NCBI RefSeq assembly: GCF_003286085.1 | Contig: NW_020825617.1 | Span: 24,992-88,991 of the forward strand | Direction: 5' to 3' | DNA: 64,000 nucleotides | Source: Drosophila persimilis | Taxonomy: Eukaryota > Arthropoda > Insecta > Diptera > Drosophilidae | Shown: positions 1 to 8,596 of the stretch, piece after piece | How the letters are laid out: each line of letters starts with the position of its first letter | How positions within the stretch are numbered: the first letter of the stretch is position 1 | Notes under the pieces: model-generated | What the model saw: the letters and a program-made list of their open reading frames with translations, nothing else | Databases searched by the model: none | Told to the model about the DNA's origin: nothing | Program-made: the position numbers and the translations under genes

Positions 1-147
1 GTGCAAAGAATAACGTGTTAAGGAAAAGAAACTTATTGTAACCATTTATTAAAATAAAGACAATACAACGACGTGTGGCTTTTATTTTATGGAGTTTCTG
101 GAGCGGATTCTTACTCGCTTGTAGGGAGCTCACCAAGGGTCCCCACA
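1..147 (+). repeat. Element A 5' LTR, right part only (R-U5)
   Basis: This stretch lies directly upstream of a primer-binding site and contains AATAAA at 53-58, as expected for the R region of an LTR. It ends in CACA at 144-147, three bases before the primer site. The left part and the TG terminus lie outside the window, so the LTR length cannot be given. No second copy of this LTR is present, because the 3' half of element A is cut off at 34539. Confidence 0.7.
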
Positions 148-150
148 ATT

Positions 151-168
151 TGGGGGCTCGTCCGGGAT
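151..168 (+). promoter_or_regulatory. Primer-binding site of element A, tRNA-Pro type
   Basis: TGGGGGCTCGTCCGGGAT is complementary to the 3' end of eukaryotic tRNA-Pro and would prime minus-strand DNA synthesis. It is the same 18-mer I know as the tRNA-Pro site of murine leukaemia-type retroviruses. Its position just after the LTR end and before a Gag frame fits. The identification of the tRNA is from memory. Confidence 0.8.
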
Positions 169-943
169 AGAACCACAAGTGAATGGGTATTCGTGTACAA
201 GTTGCCAATACCATCAAGTTTTGCGCAAAATTGTGAAATTCAGACCAACGAAGCAACGAAGACGAAAGCAGATGCCGAGAAGCGGCAGTGAGAAACGAAA
301 ATAAAGAGGAAAGAGGATGCAAAACGACACTATTCGTTTTCGTCAAAGTGCAGAGAGCAGAGGTAGTTAACGACGAAGAGCAACAAAACGACGAGGCTAC
401 AAAACGACGCAGACCCGAAAACGACGAGGAAAGAGGACGCAAAACGACACTATTCGTTTTCGTCAAAAGAGCAAGGCAAACGGGAAAGAGTGAAAAGCCA
501 ACGACGAAAGTACAGAGCAAAGAGGACTGAAGAGACGTTCAGATTGCGAACGTGCAGAAAAGAGGAAAGCAGTAAACGACGAAGCAACAACAGTGGCACT
601 TCGCACGGCCACGGTCGGCTTGTATACCCTGCGAACGAAGACGACGGAAGGAAGGAATCTACAAAGCAAGGGAGACTTGAACGGCATTATTCGTTTTCGT
701 CCGCATTGCGAATGTAGAGGAAAGCAGCAAACGACGAAAACAACAACAGTGGCACTTTGCACGGGCACGTGCGGCTTGTATACCCTGCGAACGAAGAAGA
801 AGAACGCATCGTTTGTCTGCGTGTATTGGAAAAGACGATTCTCACACCTGCTGTCTGTATACGCAAGTATTGAATATACGGAACAGATTTAAGGTGTTAC
901 AAATTTTAGGAAGCGTAAACTATATTTTAGCTAATAGTGTAAT
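169..943 (+). repeat. Element A leader with two sets of direct repeats
   Basis: This is untranslated leader between primer site and gag. A block at about 306-347 recurs at 426-467 (120-bp spacing; core CAAAACGACACTATTCG). A second block at about 562-650 recurs at 718-803 (156-bp spacing; core GTATACCCTGCGAACGAAG). Short open frames here are purine-rich translations of the repeats and resemble no protein, so I do not call them genes. The repeats may mark a packaging or internal promoter region; that is inference only. Confidence 0.6.
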
Positions 944-2380
944 ATGCAACGCGAAAAAATTTTAGACCTAACCGTAGCAGAGTTGAGAGAAAAATTGAAA
1001 GAGCTACATCTGCAGCATTCAGGTGTTAAATCAGTTTTACGGGAGAGACTATATTCGTTTTTTAGACTAGATCAAGACGAAAACGAAGAATCTATATACG
1101 AAGAAACGATCAATATAACTGAGGACGAACAGACAGAAGACGCGCCAATTTTAAATTCGGTAAGCGAAGCAGCAGTTGGTAGTTCAGTAAACATGGCGTT
1201 CACATTAAGAGACATCGAAGATTCCCTTTCAGCATTTACGGGCAATGGTTCTCCGGATGTTGATGACTGGCTACGTGATTTTGAACTTAATGCTTTAACA
1301 GTGAATTGGAATGATTTGCAAAAGTTTATTTATGGCAGGACATTAGTGAAAGCTGCAGCGAAATTATTTTTGAGCAGTCAATCTGGCATTAATGATTGGA
1401 ATACTCTGAAGGAAGCACTAAATAGTGAATTTAGTGAGAAGTTAAAGGCAAAGCAAGTTCATAAGCTATTAGAAAATAGAAAGAAGACCCATAAGGAGAC
1501 TTTAATTGAATATTTTTATAGCATGTGTACCTTGGCAAGTCAATCCCAGCTAGATGAAGAAAGTATTATTGAATATATTATTGAGGGCATTCCAGACTCC
1601 AAGCAAAACAAAAGCTGTCTGCACCAAGCAAACAATTTTAAAGAATTTCGTGAGCAAATTAAGATTTATGAAAAGATCAGTGCGAATCAAGGAAGTACGC
1701 TAAGGGCAAAACCAAAGTTTGAGAATAGTTCGGTAAAAATCAAGGATGAAAGGCGTAGTTTCAAATGTGGAGGTAGTAATCATATTGCAAAGTATTGCAA
1801 GGAAAGTGCCGTCAAATGTTTTAATTGCAATCAACTAGGTCACAAGGCAAATCAATGCGAGGCAAAAGGTTCACGAATGGCAACAGAGAAGAAAATTTCA
1901 AATGTCCAGCAATTTTCTCAGACCAGTTTTAATCGGGCTTTTAAGAATGTCGAAATTGGTAATGAAGATATCACTGTATTGTTTGATTCTGGCAGCGATA
2001 TTTGTACCATGAGCGTGAAAGTCTACAGAAAGATTTTCCCAGTTGCGTTGAAAAACGATATAAAAGAATTGATAGGAATAGGAGGCAAGCAAATCTATAT
2101 GTTGGGTTCATTTAACGTTGTTACTAAGTTGGATGACGTTCCTTTGGAAATGTGTTTTCATGTAGTCCGTGACAATGATACCCTGTACGAAGGTGTAATT
2201 GGAAGTGATGTTCTTGATTTTGTTAGTGCAAGCATAGGGAAGAAAGGAGTTTTCTTTCATTCAATAAATGACATCCGTCAAGGGGATGTTGAAGTTCCAC
2301 CCGAAAAGGAGTATGTTAGCAGTAGTTTCACTAAAGGATACTCAAGTGAGCAGGCCTCCGGATTCAGGGAGCGCAATTGA
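944..2380 (+). CDS. gag: Element A Gag with SAP-like N-terminus, zinc knuckles and retropepsin
   Basis: A 478-codon uninterrupted frame. Residues about 8-40 (LTVAELREKLKELHL and following) look like a SAP DNA-binding motif. About 85-250 is a retrotransposon capsid (the WNTLKEAL region). About 275-310 holds two zinc knuckles. The second (CFNCNQLGHKANQC) is a perfect CX2CX4HX4C. The first has Ser where the first Cys is expected. VLFDSGSDICTM at about residues 345-356 is the aspartic protease active site, with DSG in place of DTG. The frame stops at 2380 and RT-type sequence follows in another frame, so a frameshift separates it from pol. The ATG at 944 is the first Met ahead of the SAP motif. 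Family-level function (particle formation, RNA binding, processing) is established for Ty3/gypsy; the exact lineage is not recognised. Confidence 0.8.
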   Translation: MQREKILDLTVAELREKLKELHLQHSGVKSVLRERLYSFFRLDQDENEESIYEETINITEDEQTEDAPILNSVSEAAVGSSVNMAFTLRDIEDSLSAFTGNGSPDVDDWLRDFELNALTVNWNDLQKFIYGRTLVKAAAKLFLSSQSGINDWNTLKEALNSEFSEKLKAKQVHKLLENRKKTHKETLIEYFYSMCTLASQSQLDEESIIEYIIEGIPDSKQNKSCLHQANNFKEFREQIKIYEKISANQGSTLRAKPKFENSSVKIKDERRSFKCGGSNHIAKYCKESAVKCFNCNQLGHKANQCEAKGSRMATEKKISNVQQFSQTSFNRAFKNVEIGNEDITVLFDSGSDICTMSVKVYRKIFPVALKNDIKELIGIGGKQIYMLGSFNVVTKLDDVPLEMCFHVVRDNDTLYEGVIGSDVLDFVSASIGKKGVFFHSINDIRQGDVEVPPEKEYVSSSFTKGYSSEQASGFRERN

Positions 2381-2435
2381 TGAATTGGAAAAGACGTTCC
2401 ATTAGATACTGTCGAGCAATATTATTGAATAGTTT

Positions 2436-2667
2436 TTACGAGGAATAGACCTGTCGCATTTGAACCGTGAGGTGAGGTCAATAATAGCGGGGTTGGTAGA
2501 AAATTATAAGCCCGTACAACCAGAAAACAGCCCTGTTGAAATAAAGATAATATTGTCAGATGAATTACCGGTCCGTCAAAGACCTAGACGCCTACCTTAC
2601 GTGGACAATGAAAAAGTCGATAAGCAGGTCAGGGATTGGTTAAAGGAAGGAATAATTCGCCATAGTG
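2436..2667 (+). pseudogene. pol: Element A pol, N-terminal RT fragment (left half of split gene)
   Basis: The frame through 2460-2667 reads as the conserved approach to a Ty3/gypsy reverse transcriptase: PVRQRPRRLPYVDNEKV, then VRDWLKEGIIRHS. It stops abruptly at 2667, where element B begins. The reading continues in phase at 33259 (SEYSSPVVLVAKKDGSKR), so the two pieces are one gene split by an insertion of about 30.6 kb. It is also separated from the upstream Gag-protease frame by a frameshift between 2380 and about 2436. Confidence 0.85.
2664..2667. repeat. Target-site duplication of element B, left copy (AGTG)
   Basis: AGTG precedes the TGT of the B 5' LTR, and the same four bases follow the ACA of its 3' LTR at 33255-33258. 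Removing B and one AGTG restores continuous RT reading, which makes the boundary calls firm. Four-base duplications are normal for Ty3/gypsy integrases. Confidence 0.9.
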
Positions 2668-3918
2668 TGTAATATTCGACGCTTGTCGTGCCTTCTTGTA
2701 TTTTAATTATCCACGGCTAACTCCCAAAATTACACCCTAAAACTAGGCCGTAAAAAAATTCGAGTTGAAGTTCTTTTGAGCTTTGATAAAGCTTATCAAC
2801 AGCTGTTTTGCGACCAAGCGGCAACGCTTTGATATGCAATTTTTCTGCCGTGCACTATATTTTATTAAATATTGCTGTGGCTGGATTCTATATAACAGAA
2901 GAAGATCATAGAAAGTGTGGAAAAAAAAAACGTGGGTTGCTGTACTTAGTCGTCCCAGACTCTTTCTTTTTCTCCTCGTGACCGTCAGAGTGAGTCAGTC
3001 AGAGTGTATTAATACCGATTATTTTTACAGTTTTTGATTTTGGTTGCCACGCATTCATCTCATCATCTATGCAGATACTTATCACAATCACACACATCGT
3101 CATACTCCTCCACCCATCAAATCATCTCATCCAACACACAACGAAAGATCTTTCTGCGTGGGAGTTAAAGCTATTAATCGTATCGTAAGTGATTATCCTG
3201 AACCAAGTAAGCCATCTGAAAAGAATGAATGTGGGTAACTATTTGCTGGTCTTCAACCATGATCACGGTTTTATACACATATTACTCATGCCTTTAAGCG
3301 ATTTTCCATATACCCGATTTTTGTCTGGTTTTGGGCACTGACCAAGTTAACGTAATGAAGTTTGAAGTTTTCTTGTTCCTATGATGAACACATAACCTAG
3401 CTCGTGCATTTATATATACCTACTACTCATCATTTTTATAGATTTAAGATCATTATACCCTACCTCGCCCCTATGATATTCTTTCCCCAGTATATGCTGT
3501 ATAGTAATACCCTATAAATGTAAGACAATATCGAATAGCAGGCTTATATTAGGGACTAAATTCTACTAGCGTTAGGTTTTATAGGAATTTAAATGAAGAA
3601 CTATGGATTGCTTAAATAAAGTTAGTTTGGAAATGAACCAAGGCTAAATATCTTATATCGGAACCATGCAACCTCGTCTACCGGAGATGTGACCCACCGC
3701 AGTCTTTGTTGGAGGGATCCTGACTGTTAATAGGTGGACCTGAAGGATCATGGTAGGGTAGGGTAGGGTAGGTAGGGCGTTTTCACCAATGAGCGATACC
3801 GCAGCCGACAAAGATCTGACCGGTGATCTTCTTCGTTTACGTATCCATGCTGATCTGTCCCTTTGATCCCCTGTATCCCATTTCCTAGTATCCTTTCCCT
3901 ACTCGTACGCGATTTATT

Positions 3919-4938
3919 ATACCCGATACTCAAAATGAGTTTTGGGGTATATTAGATTTGTGGTAAAAGTGGATGTGTGTAACGTCCAGAAGGAATCGTT
4001 TCCGACCCCATTAAGTATATATATTCTTGATCAGCATCAATATCAGCATCCGTCCGTCCGTCCGTCCGTCCGTCCGTCCGTCCCCTTCAGCGCCTAGTGC
4101 TCAAAGACTATAAGAGCTAGAGCAACGATGTTTTGGATCCAGACTTCTGTGATATGTCACTGCTCCAAAAATATTTCAAAACTTTGCCCCGCCCACTTTC
4201 GCCCCCACAAAGGGCGAAAATCTGTGGCATCCACAATTTCGACGATACGAGAAAACTAAAAACGCAGAATCGTAGAAGATGACTATATCTTCTAGAGTGC
4301 AAAATCTGAACCAGATCGTATAATTATTATAGCCAGAATCACGAAAACAATTTCACTCTTTCTCGCTCTGTCTCACTCTAACACACAGGTTTCATGGTCG
4401 GTTTTGCCAATTGCAAAATATGAGTTCAAAGATCTCAGAACCCATAAGAGCTAGAGCAACCAAATTTGGTATCCACACTCCTGTGATATCGGACCTTGAC
4501 CGTTTTGTGTCAAAATTTCGCCGCACCCCCTTCCGCCCCCGCAAAGGACGAAAATCTGGGGCAACCACAAATCTCCGAGACTATTAAGGCTAGAGTAACC
4601 ATTTTGGTATCCGCACTTCTGTTAGATCTCACTATCAAACGTATATCTCAGAATTTCAGAAACTATGAACGCAGAATCATAGAGAATGACCATATCTTTC
4701 AGATTGCTGAGTCTGGATCAGATCGGATCATTTTTATAGCCAATGGGAACAAATCAATTTGCACTGGCTACCCAGCGCCCGACGTCACGCTCAGACTGAT
4801 TTTCTGTCTCTCTCACACGCACTCTTTGTCGTGTCGTTTAATATTAGCGGCGTCTGCCGGAGGAGAGCCATACTGAATTAGTATCGGGTATAACTGTAGA
4901 GTTGCGGTGTCCGCAGCAACTCACAACGTTCCCCCTCG
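3919..4938. mobile_element. DINE-1/INE-1 (mini-me)-like non-autonomous Helitron
   Basis: Absent from the 3' LTR of B, where the flanks meet inside a T run (near 33080), so it is an insertion of about 1020 bp. It starts ATACCCGATACTCAAAATG and ends near GTATCGGGTATAACTG and the following CCCCCTCG. It carries a (GTCC)n tract, the proto-microsatellite I associate with mini-me/DINE-1. Internally, a block beginning AAGAGCTAGAGCAAC is repeated at about 4112 and 4444, with a third partial copy near 4586. It has no coding capacity: the 126-codon open frame at 4496-4876 resembles nothing. Family assignment is from memory of the Drosophila consensus. Confidence 0.6.
4050..4083. repeat. (GTCC)n microsatellite inside the DINE-1-like element
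   Basis: About eight tandem GTCC units. GTCY arrays are typical of mini-me/DINE-1 elements. Confidence 0.9.
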
Positions 4939-5112
4939 TTTTTATATAAATTCTTATCTCGACCATTTGCCAGAGCTCTAAATGGGTAGAAAAATATCCT
5001 CCATGCCCACACCCCGCCGACCAGATACAAAAGCCGAAGCCAGCGCGTACTTCCTACTCCCGTTTATATCATCAGCTCAGCTCCTAGTACAGGTTTTACG
5101 TTGTATGCTACA

Positions 5113-5211
5113 GGTAAAGACAAATTTTAAATGGCAATGGGTTCGAAAAGTCTGTCCCGATTTTATAGCTGGGTTTTAAGAACGTTTTAAGAATTAGAGA
5201 ATTAAAAAATT
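5113..5211 (+). other. 99-nt spacer between the B 5' LTR end and its primer site
   Basis: The LTR end is fixed by the 3' LTR and its AGTG duplication (…GCTACA). In the 5' copy, 99 AT-rich bases beginning GGTAAAGACAAATTTT intervene before the tRNA-Lys primer site. The normal distance is 0 to a few bases. The start reads CAG/GTAAAG across the LTR border, which resembles a splice donor, but no matching acceptor was sought. Confidence 0.7.
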
Positions 5212-5229
5212 TGGCGCCCAACGTGGGGC
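5212..5229 (+). promoter_or_regulatory. Primer-binding site of element B, tRNA-Lys type
   Basis: TGGCGCCCAACGTGGGGC is the well-known complement of the 3' end of a tRNA-Lys isoacceptor and would prime minus-strand synthesis. It lies between the B LTR and gag, on the same strand. Confidence 0.9.
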
Positions 5230-6142
5230 CTTTCTTCGGCATGCCCCGACCAAGAAAATTTGTATAAAGTCATCACCACCAATGCGAGCTGCATCTCAAG
5301 GCAGTGTCATAAGACTTATTCCTTTATCCCTTAATTCCCAAGAGATATGCATGGTCGTGCATTGTCTGGGGGATTGACTCCGAGTAGCTGGATTGCGTAG
5401 AAGTTTCTAACAGAACTTAAAGCCCCGCGCTCGAGGTTAATCAACTTACTAGGCAGCGCAACGAACCTGTAGTATCTGGCCGGATAGGCCACTCTGCTAA
5501 ATAGCGCGTTCCAATGTTTCTGTCGGATTAGGTTTCAAAGTGGATTAGCTCTACTGCCTACCCACAAAAGTGGGAGCGTGTTGTTTTGGGGGAGGAACTT
5601 GTCCATACCGTTGCTGATCATTGTCTGCCGTTTTGGCCTGGATCAGGTTAGTCAGTGTCTTAGAGCTACGGCCTGCCCGTGAACGAAGGCAATAGAATCG
5701 GAGATGGTATATTTCCTGGGTCAGCATAAACTATGTCTTCTTCTTCAGTTTTTCTATTGTTGTTCCGTTTTTTTTTTGTGTTTGACAGACGTAGCTGGAA
5801 TGGCTCTGCTGTACTGTGGTTCTGGACAATTTGGTGGTCCGCGATCCAGAACTTTTTTGTGTTTTTGCGACCTACAGTATAAGTAGAGGGGCATCGGTTT
5901 GTCAGGGTTTCGGATTGCTCGGATATCCGTAGAACTACCGAACGGTCCCAGTTCATCCGATGACTCATTGTAATGATTGTCGATCGTTAATAATATCACC
6001 AGAGTCAGTGGGGGACACATTCCTATTAGACGAAGGGTGCATGGTTTCCGAATTTTGGGGATACAGAGTAGATATATCGATCGTTAAAAGTTAATAATCA
6101 AGAGTAGAACAGAAAATCATATATTAGTAAAATTAGGATAGG
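5230..6142 (+). other. Element B untranslated leader
   Basis: About 0.9 kb between primer site and the gag ATG. I see no conserved protein. Short open frames on both strands (for example at 5666-5968 minus and 5704-5886 plus) show no family resemblance. The length is compatible with a retroviral-type leader. Confidence 0.6.
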
Positions 6143-6643
6143 ATGTCATTAAATTGGAGTTTTGACGAGATTGAGCCAAACGACCATTCCGATATTATCT
6201 GCTGTATTTGCGTAAGACAGGTAGAATATCGGACACAGCTTTTAAGAACAAGTTGTAACCACGTATTTCATTTAGTTTGTTTTAATACGAGAAGAGGTGA
6301 AAAGACCGTGTGACCGGCGTGCAACAAGCCCCTACAATCATCCGCTCCTAGCTTAGCAGAGGAATTAGCCGTAGCGCAGGCGTCCGCCTCGAATGTAGAG
6401 TCTTCTCAGCTTCTAATGAGAACCAGATCACAGCGTGTGACAGCAGCTCCAGCTGCGAATACTGAAAATTTACCTTCTGTTGGTCCAACTGAAGTCGGTG
6501 TACCAATCATGCCAGTTCCGAGTATCGAGCCAGCGAATGAAGCAAGCCCAGGCTTGGCTCAAGTGGCACAGGCGTTGACGGAAATAGACTATGGAAATAG
6601 GATTCCAACGTTTGGCAAGTCCAACGGTACAGCCGCCGAATGA
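6143..6643 (+). pseudogene. gag: Element B Gag, N-terminal part with RING-H2 finger
   Basis: From ATG 6143 the frame carries a RING-H2 pattern. Zinc ligands are Cys20-x2-Cys23, Cys38-x-His40-x2-His43-x2-Cys46 (SCNHVFHLVCF), and a final x-Pro-Ala-Cys60 pair (PACNKPL). At the seventh ligand, codon 57 (6311-6313), the sequence is TGA, one base from the Cys codons TGT/TGC. Apart from this stop the frame is open to 6641 and continues through a Pro/Ala-rich segment. RING-H2 domains are usually E3 ubiquitin ligase modules, and their presence on a retrotransposon Gag is unusual. A frameshift near 6591-6640 moves the rest of Gag to another frame. The RING call is from spacing and motif only, so homology is not proven. 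Confidence 0.65.
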
Positions 6644-7505
6644 CCAAGCTGCTGGATCTTCACAGCATAGTGGAGAAAACCAAACCTTCGAACAGTTGTT
6701 CCAAATACCAACTCGAGAGTCCGTAGGTGCCCCGATAAATCAGGCTAATGATTCTGCTGTCTCGGTAACCCCAGGGGGATCCCAACAGATAGCGGGACTA
6801 CGACCCGATAGGATTGGACAAATAATCGCAGGATGGAAGGTGCGGTTTTCTGGAAATTCGTCCATGTCGGTGGAAGATTTCATATTTCGGATAGAAGCGT
6901 TAACCAAACAGACCTTAGAGGGTAATCTCGACCTAGTGACCAGAAACGCCATTTATTTATTTGAAGCCAGTGCTAGCGAGTGGTTTTGGCGTTACCATAA
7001 AAGCGTACCCTCCGTGACCTGGCCGCAGCTAAGTACAGTACCGACCTAGAAATTCGTACGGCAATAGTGCAACGAAAGCAGAAGCCGCACGAACTATTTG
7101 ATACATTTTACGAAGCCATTGTAACCTTGTCCGATAAACTAGTCAACCCCATATCCGAAATGTCGCTGTTGGAAGTGCTAAAGTCGAATCTCTTGGCCGA
7201 TATCCAACATGAAATTTTATACATTCCCATTCTGTCAGTAGCACAATTGCGCAACATAGTGCGTACTCGCGAACGTTTTTTGCAAGCAGTGGCTAAGCCT
7301 ATGGGCAGCGCTGAGCCGAAGCGTATTCCTATACGACGACAGGTGCATGAAATTGTGGTGCAGACAGACCAGGAAGCCGATGAGGTCGACGAAACCGAAC
7401 AGCTAGATATCGCTGCAGTAACCCTTTCCTGTTGGAACTGTGGTTGTCAGGGGCATCGGTATCAAGACTGCGTAGGTGATCGCACCGTCTTTTGTTACGG
7501 CTGTG
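6591..7505 (+). pseudogene. gag: Element B Gag, capsid and zinc-knuckle part
   Basis: Two frames joined by a frameshift near 7030-7066 give a retrotransposon capsid: GWKVRFSGNSSMSVEDFIFR, SASEWFWRYHK, then HELFDTFYEAIVTLSDKL and LLEVLKSNLLADIQHEILY. A CCHC knuckle (CWNCGCQGHRYQDC) follows at about 7432-7473. A second knuckle starts at 7492 (FCYGC) and is cut by another frameshift near 7500. Capsid self-assembly and RNA binding are the family functions. At least three frame breaks between 6143 and 7505 show that this gag is not translatable as one protein. Confidence 0.75.
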
Positions 7506-8087
7506 CAACGATTCAAAAAACTCGTCAAGCCGTGCACAATCGACAGGTGCACGCAAACCAAACAGTTCGAAAGCAACGAACACCATTTAATGGACGTTTC
7601 GACAGTTCCATTACTCCCGGACGTACAAAAAACTCCCAGACATACTTGTATTTTAACCCCAAGTAGGGAAAGAATTCAACTACCGACTCGATCTCGAAAG
7701 CGATTGCTCCAATATCGGCAAACTGTCAAAAACGAGCGCTCTAACGTATTGGCGTCAGTCATTAATACGTCCAAGGACTGGCGACCCTATGCGGAAGTCA
7801 CCGTACTGGGAAGGACGCTCAGTGGACTGATGGATACCGGCGCATCCATAAGTTGCATAGGTGGGAAGTTTCCGGCCGACCTGGTTCAGAATCCGAACCC
7901 GATCAAGCCTGTGAGAGCAGCAGTACGGACGGCGGATGGGCAGAGCCAGCCAATAATTGGCAAGGTCACCACCGAAGTGGGTTTTCAAGGCCAGAAGAAA
8001 GTATTGAAACTGTTTGTAGTCCCATCCTTGGCGCAAGACCTATATCTAGGCATAGACTTTTGGTCTCGTTTTAATTTGTTACATGCT
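7506..8087 (+). pseudogene. pol: Element B pol, retropepsin domain up to the LINE insertion
   Basis: Open frame 7476-8108 contains LSGLMDTGASISCIGG, the DTG active site of an aspartic protease, at about 7822-7866. It is followed by QPIIGKVTTEVGF and LAQDLYLGIDFWSRF, a typical retropepsin C-terminal turn (LGIDF). The frame is interrupted at 8088 by the LINE. It continues after 13619, so the region between 8087 and 28764 is one pol gene split by two insertions. Confidence 0.8.
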
Positions 8088-8099
8088 TTTCTAGCCCAT
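8088..8099. repeat. LINE target-site duplication, left copy
   Basis: TTTCTAGCCCAT, repeated exactly at 13608-13619 after the LINE 3' tail. Twelve bases is a normal duplication length for target-primed reverse transcription. Confidence 0.9.
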
Positions 8100-8596
8100 C
8101 TGGTCTGATGAGCTCGTGAGGTGGCTCAAAGGGGGCCTAGCTGAGGCCACCGGACGGGTCGCAGGTTGCGGATAGCGAACGACCTACCTATATACAGGTC
8201 ATATAGGTAGGTCAGCTGCGAATAATCGGACATCCCTAGGGAGAGTACCGAAAATAAGCAGCCCCGGACAGCCAGCGGGTGTTCGCGAAGTAGCAACACT
8301 GACGATGCGCTTGTGGTGCCGCCTCTTATAAGTAGCTCACACACTCCCCTATCCCTACACACTACCTACCCACATCCCAACCCCCCACATTCAGCTCACA
8401 CCGGGCCGGACTAAGAGTGTTATTCGACCCGTGCCGAGAGTCAGCCTGGCTGGGGGCCCGGTATATAAAACTAGCCCAGTCGTTAACGGAGAGCTCAGGG
8501 ACTTGGCAGCCCCCTGTTCTAAGTATGCCTTATCCGGGCAACGTGGATCTCTGCCCGAACGGACCGTACACCTTCTCTGCAGCTCGTGGGAAAAGA
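8100..8596 (+). other. LINE 5' UTR
   Basis: About 500 bp with no convincing coding sequence. Such regions carry the internal promoter in related LINEs. No promoter motif can be asserted here. The terminus CTGGTCTGATGAG begins exactly after the target duplication. Confidence 0.6.

Larger units (their letters stand above)
2668..5112 (+). repeat. Element B 5' LTR, with internal deletion and DINE-1 insertion
   Basis: Starts TGTAATATTCGACG and ends TATGCTACA, the same termini as the 3' LTR at 30980-33254. Relative to that copy it lacks about 900 bp (replaced near 2990-3012 by a short GTCAGAGTGAGTCAGTCAGAG filler), carries about 50 bp of extra sequence near 3500 and holds a 1.02-kb insertion at 3919-4938. 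A TAGGG-rich run lies at about 3752-3778. Short open frames inside are not genes. Confidence 0.85.

Noticed and set aside
288..892. Several overlapping small frames upstream of element A gag
   Set aside because: They translate direct repeats in the leader, give charged low-complexity peptides and have no counterpart in known elements.
4050..4083. Regular short repeats resembling a CRISPR array
   Set aside because: A pure (GTCC)n microsatellite without spacers, in a eukaryotic transposon.
4496..4876. 126-codon open frame in the 5' LTR of B
   Set aside because: Lies wholly inside the DINE-1-like insertion, which is non-coding.
5132..5152. TGGCAATGGGTTCGAAAAGTC as an alternative primer site of element B
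   Set aside because: It contains a T-loop-like GGTTCGA complement, but the spacing to the CCA complement is too short for a tRNA 3' arm. The tRNA-Lys site at 5212 is perfect.
6311..6313. TGA read as selenocysteine
   Set aside because: No SECIS-like structure was looked for with success, and a Cys to stop point mutation in a decayed element is sufficient.
8100..8150. Hammerhead-like CTGATGAG at the extreme 5' end of the LINE
   Set aside because: The CUGAUGAG box is present, but the required GAAA box after stem II is not; the best candidate reads CAAA. A self-cleaving ribozyme is not supported without folding.
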